From Clostridiales bacterium (lineage in GTDB: Bacteria; Bacillota; Clostridia; Oscillospirales; Oscillospiraceae), in NCBI GenBank assembly GCA_018374635.1, contig JAHAEW010000061.1:1-19647 (forward strand): DNA of 19,647 nt. The letters run 5' to 3'. A program made the translations under genes and the position numbers. Below, piece by piece: positions 6,069 through 15,730 of the stretch. A model generated the notes under the pieces. It was not told the origin of the DNA and did no database searches. It saw nothing but the letters and a program-made list of their open reading frames with translations. Each line of letters starts with the position of its first letter. The first letter of the stretch is position 1.

Positions 6069-6653
6069 TCAACCCTCCGCCAGGGAACAGATCAGGTCGG
6101 CGCAGCGCTCCACCCCCAGCACGCCGCTGTCCAGGCAGAGGTGGTAATTGGCGGCCTGTCCCCAATTACGGTCGGTATAGTACTTATAGTAGGCGATGCG
6201 GCGCTTATCCTTGTCCAGGATGCGCTTTTCCGGCGTGTCGGCCTTTTCGCCGTAGAGCCGGACGATGCGGTCCTTTTTAAATTCCATATTGGCGTGGATA
6301 AAGACGTTGAGACAGTCCGTGCGCTCCTTGAGAAAATAGTCGGCGCAGCGGCCCACGATAACGCAGGGGCCTTGCTCGGCCAGATCCTGAATGATCTTGC
6401 GCTGGGTGATATAGATCTGATCGGAGAGGGCGTTGCTGGCCCAGTTGTTCAGGGTGAAAAGGAAGCTGCTGGTGGCGCTGGCCTCCTCACTGAAGCTCTG
6501 GATAAAGCTCTGGGACATACCGCTCTCCTTGGCGATCTGGGTGACCAGCTCCTCGTCGTAGCAGGTCACGCCCATGCGCTGGGCGACCTGTTTGCCGATG
6601 GTGCGCCCTCCGCTGCCAAATTCCCGGCTGATGGTGACGATACGAAAGCCCAT
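6069..6653 (-). CDS. cytidylate kinase-like family protein (Cytidylate_kin2 type)
   Basis: A 194-aa P-loop protein whose N-terminus IVTISREFGSGGRTIGK (residues 5-21) is a modified Walker A motif shared with cytidylate kinases, followed by the GVTCYDEELV block. The later CVIVGRCADYFLK block and the Arg-rich lid-like region (EKRILDKDKRRIAYYKYYTDRNWG) are typical of the Cytidylate_kin2 family common in clostridia. These proteins are smaller than and distinct from true Cmk; a nucleotide kinase activity is plausible but the substrate is not established. The ATG at 6653 is preceded by GGGAGG and GGAG sites. It has its own promoter overlapping the end of miaA, and a leader of about 100 nt containing a hairpin (6683-6704). 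Confidence 0.85.
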   Translation of the reverse strand: MGFRIVTISREFGSGGRTIGKQVAQRMGVTCYDEELVTQIAKESGMSQSFIQSFSEEASATSSFLFTLNNWASNALSDQIYITQRKIIQDLAEQGPCVIVGRCADYFLKERTDCLNVFIHANMEFKKDRIVRLYGEKADTPEKRILDKDKRRIAYYKYYTDRNWGQAANYHLCLDSGVLGVERCADLICSLAEG

Positions 6654-6682
6654 TACACTCCGTTCCTCCCTTGGATGGTTTC

Positions 6683-6704
6683 ACGGCCCGGAAGAACGGG
6701 CCGT
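6683..6704 (-). other. hairpin in the leader of the cytidylate kinase-like gene
   Basis: ACGGCCCG (6683-6690) pairs with 6697-6704, and the stem continues past one bulged G with TTTC/GAAA. There is no T-tract in either direction, so it is not an obvious terminator. It sits between the promoter (6759-6787) and the ribosome site of the kinase-like gene. Confidence 0.45.
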
Positions 6705-6758
6705 GGAAAAGGTCTGCGCCCGCCCCGCCGGAGTACAGCGGGATGGGCTTGCTTCCCT

Positions 6759-6787
6759 ATTTTACCATGTCGCGTCAAGGGGCGCAA
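6759..6787 (-). promoter_or_regulatory. promoter of the cytidylate kinase-like gene
   Basis: On the minus strand TTGCGC (6787-6782) and TAAAAT (6764-6759) are separated by 17 nt. It lies 9 nt beyond the miaA stop codon, so the kinase-like gene can be transcribed independently of miaA. Confidence 0.5.
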
Positions 6788-6796
6788 GACCCGCCC

Positions 6797-7699
6797 TCAG
6801 CCCCCGAGAAAGGCGTCGGCGGCCCGGACGGCCTGGGAGAGAGGGTCCCCTTCGGTGTCCAGCCAGAGGACGTCCCGGTCCTTTTTGAACCACACCATCT
6901 GCCGCTTGGCAAAGCGTTTGATGGCCCGGCCCAGCTCGTCAAAGAGTTCGTCCCGGGAGGAGAGCTTGCCGGTGAGATACCAGAGAATGTAGCGGTATTC
7001 CAGCCCCAGCCCCTCCAGAAAGGCGTCGGAGGCCCCCTCCGCCCGGAGGCGGGCCACCTCCTCGATCATGCCGTCGTCCAGCCGCCTCTGGAGCCGCTCG
7101 TCAATGCGCCGGCAGAGGACGTCCCGGGGATAGGTCATGCCCAGCTGGAGGACCTCATACCGGGGCGCCCGGGGAGATTCAGTGAGAGAGTCCCCGGAGA
7201 GGAGCTTTTCCATGGTGCGCACCAGGCGGCGGCGGTTTTTATCCTCGCCGCCCGAGAGGGTGTGCCCGGTCTGGGCGCGGAACATGGCATAGAGCTCCTC
7301 GGTGCTCCTGCCCTCCAGCTCGGCCCGGAGCGCGGGGTTGGGCTGGCTCTCCGGAAAGGCATACCCCTCGGCCACCGCCCGGACATAGAGCCCGGTGCCC
7401 CCCACCAGGAGGGGGATCTTCCCCCGGGCCAGGGTGCCGTCGATGGCGGCGTAGGCGTCCCGCTGGAACTCGGCCACCGAATAGCTCTGGTTGGGGGATA
7501 CCACGTCCAGCAGGTGGTGGGGCACCCCGTCCATCTCCTCCGCGGTGACCTTGCCGGTGCCCAGATCCAGGCCCCGGTAGACCTGCCGGGAGTCGGCGGA
7601 GACGATCTCGCCCCCCACATGCTTGGCCAGTTCCACCCCCAGGCCGCTCTTGCCACAGGCGGTGGTGCCCAGTATCACGATCAGTTTTGGCAGCGCCAT
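6797..7699 (-). CDS. miaA: tRNA dimethylallyltransferase MiaA
   Basis: MiaA transfers a dimethylallyl group to N6 of adenosine 37 in tRNAs that read codons starting with U. The 300-aa protein has the P-loop GTTACGKS (11-18), the DSRQVY motif (36-41, substrate and Mg binding), the LGTGK block, VPHHLLDVV, and the LVGGTGLYVRA motif. The C-terminal region with KRQMVWFKKDRDVLWLD is also typical. The P-loop has Thr at the second position where Pro is usual. The ATG at 7699 is chosen over an upstream frame start because it has an AAGGA site 9 nt away and begins the conserved domain directly. The usual neighbours mutL and hfq are absent. A well-spaced promoter lies at 7752-7780. Confidence 0.96.
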   Translation of the reverse strand: MALPKLIVILGTTACGKSGLGVELAKHVGGEIVSADSRQVYRGLDLGTGKVTAEEMDGVPHHLLDVVSPNQSYSVAEFQRDAYAAIDGTLARGKIPLLVGGTGLYVRAVAEGYAFPESQPNPALRAELEGRSTEELYAMFRAQTGHTLSGGEDKNRRRLVRTMEKLLSGDSLTESPRAPRYEVLQLGMTYPRDVLCRRIDERLQRRLDDGMIEEVARLRAEGASDAFLEGLGLEYRYILWYLTGKLSSRDELFDELGRAIKRFAKRQMVWFKKDRDVLWLDTEGDPLSQAVRAADAFLGG

Positions 7700-7751
7700 G
7701 TTCGCACATCCTTCTGTCAGCCCGTGCTCGGCCGGGCGTGGTGTTTCGGCT

Positions 7752-7780
7752 ATTCTACCACAAAAGCGGAGCGGGGGCAA
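7752..7780 (-). promoter_or_regulatory. promoter of miaA
   Basis: On the minus strand TTGCCC (7780-7775) and TAGAAT (7757-7752) are separated by exactly 17 nt, about 55 nt upstream of the miaA start codon. It lies downstream of the 5'-nucleotidase terminator, which makes miaA the start of a new unit. Confidence 0.6.
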
Positions 7781-7855
7781 CTTGCGGCCGGGAGAGGACG
7801 GCCGTTCCCGCTTTTTATATGACGTACAGAGGGCGCGCTTTGAGACAGAAGATAG

Positions 7856-7887
7856 AAAAACGGGCGCGCGGCTGCGCGCCCGTTTTT
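7856..7887. terminator. bidirectional intrinsic terminator after the 5'-nucleotidase gene
   Basis: AAAAACGGGCGCGC (7856-7869) pairs perfectly with 7874-7887 around a GGCT loop, giving a 14-bp stem with T5 on both strands. On the minus strand it begins 17 nt after the 5'-nucleotidase stop codon, which is the likely user. No plus-strand gene ends here. Confidence 0.9.
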
Positions 7888-7904
7888 GGCGGATGGGAAG
7901 AGGG

Positions 7905-10076
7905 TTACTTGGTGGAGATGGTCAGCACGCCGTCGGTCTCAACGGCGGAGATACCCAGAAGAGCGCTGAGCCCCTCGGCGGAGACATAGTAGTTGCCGCC
8001 GATGAGCAGGGCGGAGGTGTCCACAGCGGAGCCATCCACCTGAATGGTGATGTTGGCGTAATCAATGGGGGCGTCATCGGGACGGGGAGCGAGAGACGCA
8101 GCGGTGTACTCGCTGCCCTTGGTGATGGACACCTGGCCATTCCACTCTACATTGAACATAGCGGAGGTGCCATTGAGGGCGACCGCCAAATCGCGCAGAC
8201 GATAGAAGACGGTATCGCCCAGACCGCTGCTGACGGCGGTATCCACCTTGAAGGCCTTGCCGTCCACCAGGACGCTGTTGGCCTTGGCCTGAGCGACCAG
8301 GGTCTCATAGTCGGCCAGGTTGTAGCTCTTGGCATAGGGGGTGTCCAGAAGGCCGTCGTTGATGAGGCTGATGAGCTCGGCCCGGCGGGGATCGTCCTCA
8401 TTCAGGTCCACGCCCACGATCTTCCAGTTGTTGTCCACGGTGGGGGCCACAGGGGAGTGCTCGGCAAAGTAGGCCACGATCATGTCGCGGATGGAGGAGG
8501 AGGACTCCCACTCCTTGGTGCCGGAGACCAGGCCGCCGCTCTTGAGGGCGGAGGAGTAGCGGTAGTTGTTCACTGCCAGGGTGAGGGTCTGGTCATCCTT
8601 CAGGGGCTCGCCCTTGAACATGACGTTCTTGATGCGCTCGCCCTTGGGCTGGGAGAGGTCGATCTCATAGTCCACACCGGCGAACATATCATAGAGATAG
8701 TCGGGATACTCAGGATCGAAGGAGATATTGATGTCCCCTTCCTTCCACTGGTTGTAGCACTCGGCGGACCACTCCATGTAGGCCTTGAGCTCCGCGCCGG
8801 TGACGGGCACCCGGTAGAGGGTGTTGTCGAACTTATAGATGTCAAAGATGTTGCCGTAGTTGATGTCGCCGGCGGGCAGGTCGCTGGTGTTCTTGAACAG
8901 GGCGGCGGCGGACACGTCGGCGCCGGAGTTCTCCAGCTGGATCTGGTTGATGAGGTCCATGACGGCGGTGTCCATCAGACGGCCGGCGGGCAGGCCGCGG
9001 ATCTCGTTCTCAGGCTGGAACTTGGCGGTGGTGGAGCCCAGGGGGGGCAGGGGCTCGCCGCTCTCGTCGGTGCCGCCGGCGATGTAGTCGATGGTCTTCT
9101 GATGGGCCTCGGCCACCAGGGGGATCTCCCGGATCTCCTTGCTGGGGGCCACGTCGTCCATGACCACCACGTCCACGCTGCTGTCCACCACGTTGTGAGC
9201 GGCGTCCAGAGTCAGGTCAAAGCGGGCGATCTCACGGCCGCCGTTGCGCACGCCGCCGATGACGGTGTTGCCCTGCTGATCCTTGACGGTGACGTGGTTG
9301 TGGGCCACCTGGAGGACGTCGATCTCCGGGTTATCGTCCAGGATCTTCTGGGCGGAGTCGGAGCCGCCCTCCTCATCGAACTCGGCATACATGCCCATGT
9401 GGGCGGAGACCACGATCACGTCGGCCTGGTCGCCGATGGCGTCAATGGCCTTGCCCACCGCCACGTTAGCGGCCTCATAGACAGCGTCGTCGATCCCCTC
9501 CTTACCGCCGTCCCAGATGGGCACGTCGGGGGTGACCACGCCGATGACGGCCACCTTCACGCCGCCCTTTTCCACGATGGTCCAGCCGGCGCCTGTGACC
9601 AGCTCGCCCTTGGTGTCGGTGACGTTGGCGGCCAGTACGGGGAACTCGGCCTGGGAGAGGATCTTCTGCATGGTGGGAATGCCCCAGTTGAACTCGTGGT
9701 TGCCCACGGTCATGGCGTCATAGCCCATGTAGTTCATGGCGGTGACCACAGGATGGGCCTCATCCGGGGTCTTGTTGTAGAGGTCGTCGGTCATGATGGT
9801 GCCCTGGATGTCATCGCCGGCGTCGATGAGGATGGTGTTGGGGTTCTCCGCCCGGACCTGCTGGATGTAGGTGTAGAGGCGGGCCATGCCGTTGTTGGTG
9901 GTCTCGGCGTTGTCCTCGTAGGAATAGCCCCAGATATTGCCGTGCATATCCGAGGTGCCCAGGATGGTGAGATGGGTCTCCCCCTCCCCGGCTGCAAAAG
10001 CAGCGGGAGCCGCAGCGGCCAGCATGGCGGCCGCCATGGCGGAAGCGAGGACCTTGCGCAGGGTATGACGTTTCAT
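7905..10076 (-). CDS. secreted bifunctional metallophosphatase/5'-nucleotidase with C-terminal stalk-like domain
   Basis: A UshA/CpdB-type enzyme that dephosphorylates extracellular nucleotides (possibly also 2',3'-cyclic nucleotides). The 723-aa protein starts with a signal peptide (basic MKRHTLRK, an Ala-rich core, cleavage near AFA at about residue 28). The metallophosphatase domain shows D43-x-H45 (TSDMHGN), AGDD (86-89), GNHE (125-128), SAHMGM and VAHNHV, all expected metal ligands. The 5_nucleotid_C domain follows, with GNIFDIYKFDNTLYRVPVTG recognisable. About the last 150 residues resemble a copper-amine-oxidase-N-type stalk domain found in secreted Firmicute proteins (VFYRLRDLAVALNGT, VSAEGLSALLGI). 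There is no LPxTG anchor. The ATG at 10076 is set by AAAGGAG and the signal peptide; the longer frame to 10250 is not supported. Monocistronic. Confidence 0.93.
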   Translation of the reverse strand: MKRHTLRKVLASAMAAAMLAAAAPAAFAAGEGETHLTILGTSDMHGNIWGYSYEDNAETTNNGMARLYTYIQQVRAENPNTILIDAGDDIQGTIMTDDLYNKTPDEAHPVVTAMNYMGYDAMTVGNHEFNWGIPTMQKILSQAEFPVLAANVTDTKGELVTGAGWTIVEKGGVKVAVIGVVTPDVPIWDGGKEGIDDAVYEAANVAVGKAIDAIGDQADVIVVSAHMGMYAEFDEEGGSDSAQKILDDNPEIDVLQVAHNHVTVKDQQGNTVIGGVRNGGREIARFDLTLDAAHNVVDSSVDVVVMDDVAPSKEIREIPLVAEAHQKTIDYIAGGTDESGEPLPPLGSTTAKFQPENEIRGLPAGRLMDTAVMDLINQIQLENSGADVSAAALFKNTSDLPAGDINYGNIFDIYKFDNTLYRVPVTGAELKAYMEWSAECYNQWKEGDINISFDPEYPDYLYDMFAGVDYEIDLSQPKGERIKNVMFKGEPLKDDQTLTLAVNNYRYSSALKSGGLVSGTKEWESSSSIRDMIVAYFAEHSPVAPTVDNNWKIVGVDLNEDDPRRAELISLINDGLLDTPYAKSYNLADYETLVAQAKANSVLVDGKAFKVDTAVSSGLGDTVFYRLRDLAVALNGTSAMFNVEWNGQVSITKGSEYTAASLAPRPDDAPIDYANITIQVDGSAVDTSALLIGGNYYVSAEGLSALLGISAVETDGVLTISTK

Positions 10077-10161
10077 ACAATTCTCTCCTTTTATTTCAGG
10101 TAGAAAAGGGATACGGCGGTCGGAGGGTCCCACGCCGGAATGGGATGGACCTACCACCGAT

Positions 10162-10190
10162 ATTATCAGCTTACCATAAAACGGTGGGAA
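10162..10190 (-). promoter_or_regulatory. possible promoter of the 5'-nucleotidase gene within an inverted repeat
   Basis: On the minus strand TTCCCA (10190-10185) and GATAAT (10167-10162) are 17 nt apart (four and five matches to consensus). The inverted repeat CCACCG (10154-10159) / CGGTGG (10182-10187) brackets the -10 and touches the -35, so it could be an operator. The leader to the ATG would be about 80 nt. Confidence 0.4.
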
Positions 10191-10299
10191 AGTCGAGATA
10201 GGAATGGGCGCGTCCGGCGGGAAGGGGAAATTTTTCGGCCGGACAGACAAAGAGAGGGGGAGTTGTTCACAATTTCCCCTTTTTTATTACAGGGGGATG

Positions 10300-10308
10300 T
10301 GCTATACT
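10300..10308 (+). promoter_or_regulatory. extended -10 promoter of secA
   Basis: TGCTATACT at 10300-10308 is an extended -10 (TGn plus TATACT). The -35 position is only a T-run (10280-10285). The inverted repeat TCCCC (10275-10279) / GGGGA (10293-10297) lies in the spacer, and a longer one, GTCCGGC (10212-10218) / GCCGGAC (10238-10244), lies upstream. The leader to the secA ATG is about 57 nt. Confidence 0.5.
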
Positions 10309-10371
10309 TTAACATGACGTTTTACAGGCATTGGTTTTCCCGCACCATGCAAGAAAGGTGAATGACCTAAC

Positions 10372-13131
<2,760 letters not shown>

Positions 13132-13185
13132 GACGGCCTCCGGCCCTGGAAAGGGCCGCGCCCTGTGAAAACCGAAAACCGATGG

Positions 13186-13229
13186 GAAAAGCAGAATGAG
13201 ACAGCCCCTGAGGGACCATTCTGCTTTTC
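13186..13229 (+). terminator. intrinsic terminator of secA
   Basis: GAAAAGCAGAATG (13186-13198) pairs perfectly with 13217-13229, a 13-bp stem with an 18-nt loop that itself contains a short CCC/GGG pair; the 3' arm ends in TTTTC followed by TCTGTTTC. A smaller hairpin (GGCCCT/AGGGCC, 13142-13157) precedes it. The loop is large and the T-run is partly in the stem, so some readthrough into pgeF is possible. Confidence 0.75.
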
Positions 13230-13253
13230 TCTGTTTCACTGAGGATTTTGACT

Positions 13254-14069
13254 ATGAGCATTGTGACTTGCGTCAACGAACATATCCCCTTCCTGGCCAG
13301 CGAGGGCTTTTTGCAGGCGGGAGGGGTGGCCCACGGCTTCTCCACCCGGGAGGGCGGGGTGAGCGAGGGGACCTACGCCGCCCTCAACCTGGGATTCTGC
13401 CGGGGGGACGACCGGGAGAACGTGCTGGAGAATTACCGCCGCTTCACCGCCGCCATCGGCGCGGACTATGAAGGGCTGGTCCTGTCCAACCAGATTCACG
13501 GAGACACGGTGCGCACCGTGACCGCAGCCGACCGGGGTAAGGGCATCCACAGCAAGGGCGACTATGAGGCGGACGGGCTCATCACCGACATTCCGGGTCT
13601 GTGCCTCACGGTCTTTGGGGCGGACTGCCTGCCCATCCTGCTCTATGATCCGGTGCGCCGGGTCATCGCGGCGGTCCATGCCGGCTGGCGGGGCACCGCC
13701 AACGGCATCGCGGGCAGGGCGGTGGAAAGGATGGTGGAGGTATACGGCTCCAGGTCCGGGGATATCCTGGCCGCCATCGGCCCGGGGATCTCCAAGTGCT
13801 GCTTTGAGACCGACGAGGACGTTCCAAACGCCCTCACGGGGGCGCTGGGGGCCTCTGCCCTGAAGTGCATCGAGCTGCGGGAGAACGGAAAATTCTATGT
13901 GGATCTCAAGGGGCTCAACGTCCTGCGCCTGGAAAAGCTGGGGCTGGAGCCGAATCATATCGCAGTCTCCGAGGCCTGTACCATGTGTGGGCACGAGCGC
14001 TTCTGGTCCCACCGCTACACCCAGGGCGTGCGGGGGAGCCAGGCCGCCATGCTCCAGCTGCTGGGATAG
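13254..14069 (+). CDS. pgeF: peptidoglycan editing factor PgeF (YfiH/LACC1 family, multicopper polyphenol oxidoreductase fold)
   Basis: A 271-aa YfiH-family protein. Family members have been described as cytosolic editing enzymes that prevent misincorporation into peptidoglycan precursors, and others (LACC1-like) as purine nucleoside-cleaving enzymes; either activity is possible here. The three metal/catalytic residues are present: H82 in NQIHGD, C125 in FGADCLPI and H142 in AVHAGWRGT. The AHGFSTREGGVS and AIGPGISKCCFE blocks are also typical. The ATG at 13254 has a GAGGA site 8 nt upstream; a TTG two codons earlier has worse spacing. It is followed after 8 nt by the lipoprotein gene, so the two are probably translationally coupled. 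No promoter is evident between the secA terminator and the start codon. Confidence 0.93.
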   Translation: MSIVTCVNEHIPFLASEGFLQAGGVAHGFSTREGGVSEGTYAALNLGFCRGDDRENVLENYRRFTAAIGADYEGLVLSNQIHGDTVRTVTAADRGKGIHSKGDYEADGLITDIPGLCLTVFGADCLPILLYDPVRRVIAAVHAGWRGTANGIAGRAVERMVEVYGSRSGDILAAIGPGISKCCFETDEDVPNALTGALGASALKCIELRENGKFYVDLKGLNVLRLEKLGLEPNHIAVSEACTMCGHERFWSHRYTQGVRGSQAAMLQLLG

Positions 14070-14077
14070 TGGGAACG

Positions 14078-15619
14078 ATGGGAAAGCGGAAAAAGAGCCT
14101 GCGGCTTCTGGCAGCGGTCCTGCTTCTGGGCACGGTCCTGAGCGCCTGCGGGGAGGGGGAGCCCGCCCCAACCCCCACGCCCACCCAGGCCCCCGCGCCT
14201 ACGGCCACGGCACAGCCCAAGGAATTTGCGCTCCCCTGCTATCCGGAGGCCGGGTTTCACCCCATCCAGGGGAGCAACCGGACCAATCTGGCCCTGGGAG
14301 GGCTGCTCTATGACGGGCTTTATGAGCTGGATCAGACCTTTATGCCCCAGCCCGCCCTGGCGACGGGATACACGGTGTCGTCCGACGGCCTCTCCTGGAC
14401 CTTCGCCCTGCGCGGCGGCGTCACCTTCTCCGACGGCACACCCATGACGGCGGCCGATGTGGCCGCTTCCCTGACCCAGGCCAAAAACAGCGTTCTGTAC
14501 GGCAACCGCCTGGCGGGGATTTCCTCCGCCCAGGCCGGAGAGGGGAGTGTGACGGTGCGCCTGACCAGCCCCAACGGGAATCTGCCGGCCCTGCTGGATG
14601 TTCCGGTCGTCCGGGAGACCGGCGGGACGCCCCTGGGGACGGGCTCCTATGTGCTCCAGCAGAGCGGAGAGAGCTATATCCTCCAGCGGCGGAATGACGG
14701 CTGGCATACCCCCGCGCCCGCGCTGGAGACCATCCCCCTGCGTACCGTAGAAGAGGCCAACGATCTGCTCTATGCCTTTGACACCCAGGAGATCTCCCTG
14801 GTGGGGACTGATTTCACAGGGGTCGGCGCCCTGGGGTTCTCGGGCAGTTTTGAGACCGTGGACTATCCCACCGCAAATATGCTCTATATCGGGTTCAACA
14901 CGGCGCGGGGGCCCTGCCGGGACGCGGCGGTCCGCCGGGCCCTGGGGCGGGGAATGAACCGGGACAGCATCTGCTCGGCGCTGCTCTCCCGGCACGCCGT
15001 TGCGGCCACACTGCCGGCCCACCCGGCGAGCGGCGTGTATGACCCGGAGACGGCGGGAACGCTCAAATACTCCCCCCAGGAGATGGATTCCATCCTCACA
15101 CAGGTCGGGTGGAGCCGGACCGACGGCAGCTATCAGAAGGGGAGAGGGAAGCTGGAGCTGACCCTGCTGGTCAATCAGGACAACTCCTACAAGACGGGGG
15201 TGGCCGACGCCATTGGGCGGGACCTGACGGCGGCGGGCGTATCGGTGACGGTGAAAAAGCTCTCCTGGGAGGACTTTACCGCCGCCCTGAGCGCGGGGGA
15301 CTTCGATCTCTACCTGGGAGAGGTCAAGATGAGCGCCGACTTCGACCCCTCTCCGCTGCTGGGCGGAGGAGCGCTCAACTATGGGAAGTACAACGACCCA
15401 ACGGCGGCCGGCCTGCTCTCTGCGTTCCGGGCGGCGCAGGGGGAGGAGAGGCAGGCGGCGGCCAAGGCGCTCTATGAGCGGCTGGGGGAACAGGCGCCGT
15501 TTGCGGTGCTCTGCTTCAAAAACTGGTCCATGCTGACCCAGTGGGGGCAGGTGTCCAATGCCACGCCCACCCAACAAAATCTGTTCTGCGGATTTGGAAA
15601 TTGGAGTTTCGCCAATTGA
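14078..15619 (+). CDS. ABC transporter substrate-binding lipoprotein (SBP_bac_5, peptide type)
   Basis: A 513-aa extracytoplasmic solute receptor of the oligopeptide/dipeptide family. The N-terminus is a lipoprotein signal: basic MGKRKKSLR, a Leu/Ala core, and lipobox LSAC with the acylated Cys at residue 24. A Pro/Thr-rich linker (about 28-46) tethers the domain. The family block WTFALRGGVTFSDGTPMTAADVAASL and the NMLYIGFNTARGP segment are clear. The ATG at 14078 is set by the signal peptide; its ribosome site is weak (GTGGGA), which fits coupling to the pgeF stop 8 nt upstream. No permease or ATPase gene follows: purL has its own promoter. It is therefore an orphan receptor that may serve a transporter encoded elsewhere. 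The ligand is unknown. Confidence 0.88.
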   Translation: MGKRKKSLRLLAAVLLLGTVLSACGEGEPAPTPTPTQAPAPTATAQPKEFALPCYPEAGFHPIQGSNRTNLALGGLLYDGLYELDQTFMPQPALATGYTVSSDGLSWTFALRGGVTFSDGTPMTAADVAASLTQAKNSVLYGNRLAGISSAQAGEGSVTVRLTSPNGNLPALLDVPVVRETGGTPLGTGSYVLQQSGESYILQRRNDGWHTPAPALETIPLRTVEEANDLLYAFDTQEISLVGTDFTGVGALGFSGSFETVDYPTANMLYIGFNTARGPCRDAAVRRALGRGMNRDSICSALLSRHAVAATLPAHPASGVYDPETAGTLKYSPQEMDSILTQVGWSRTDGSYQKGRGKLELTLLVNQDNSYKTGVADAIGRDLTAAGVSVTVKKLSWEDFTAALSAGDFDLYLGEVKMSADFDPSPLLGGGALNYGKYNDPTAAGLLSAFRAAQGEERQAAAKALYERLGEQAPFAVLCFKNWSMLTQWGQVSNATPTQQNLFCGFGNWSFAN

Positions 15620-15644
15620 GTTCCTGCGTTTTTTCGGGTATGAT
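15616..15644 (+). promoter_or_regulatory. promoter candidate for purL, inside the 3' end of the lipoprotein gene
   Basis: TTGAGT (15616-15621) and TATGAT (15639-15644) are separated by exactly 17 nt. The -35 overlaps the stop codon of the lipoprotein gene. Transcripts would start near 15651, just before the terminator hairpin at 15659-15690, so they must pass it to reach purL. Confidence 0.55.
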
Positions 15645-15658
15645 GTAAGAGGAACCGA

Positions 15659-15696
15659 CAGGCGCGGAGGGATGCGCCCCTCCGCGCCTGTTTTTT
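15659..15696 (+). terminator. strong intrinsic terminator between the lipoprotein gene and purL
   Basis: CAGGCGCGGAGGG (15659-15671) pairs perfectly with 15678-15690 (13 bp, 6-nt loop) and is followed directly by T6. It terminates the pgeF-lipoprotein transcript and may also attenuate transcripts from the promoter at 15616-15644. Confidence 0.93.
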
Positions 15697-15730
15697 ATTC
15701 AACTATATAAGAGAATAAGGGGTTATGGTA

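Noticed and set aside
10077..10250. N-terminal extension of the 5'-nucleotidase to 10250
   Set aside because: It places 58 residues before a clear signal peptide and includes the likely promoter; the ATG at 10076 has AAAGGAG.
13865..14077. N-terminal extension of the substrate-binding protein into pgeF
   Set aside because: It would hide the lipoprotein signal peptide in the middle of the protein and overlaps pgeF out of frame.
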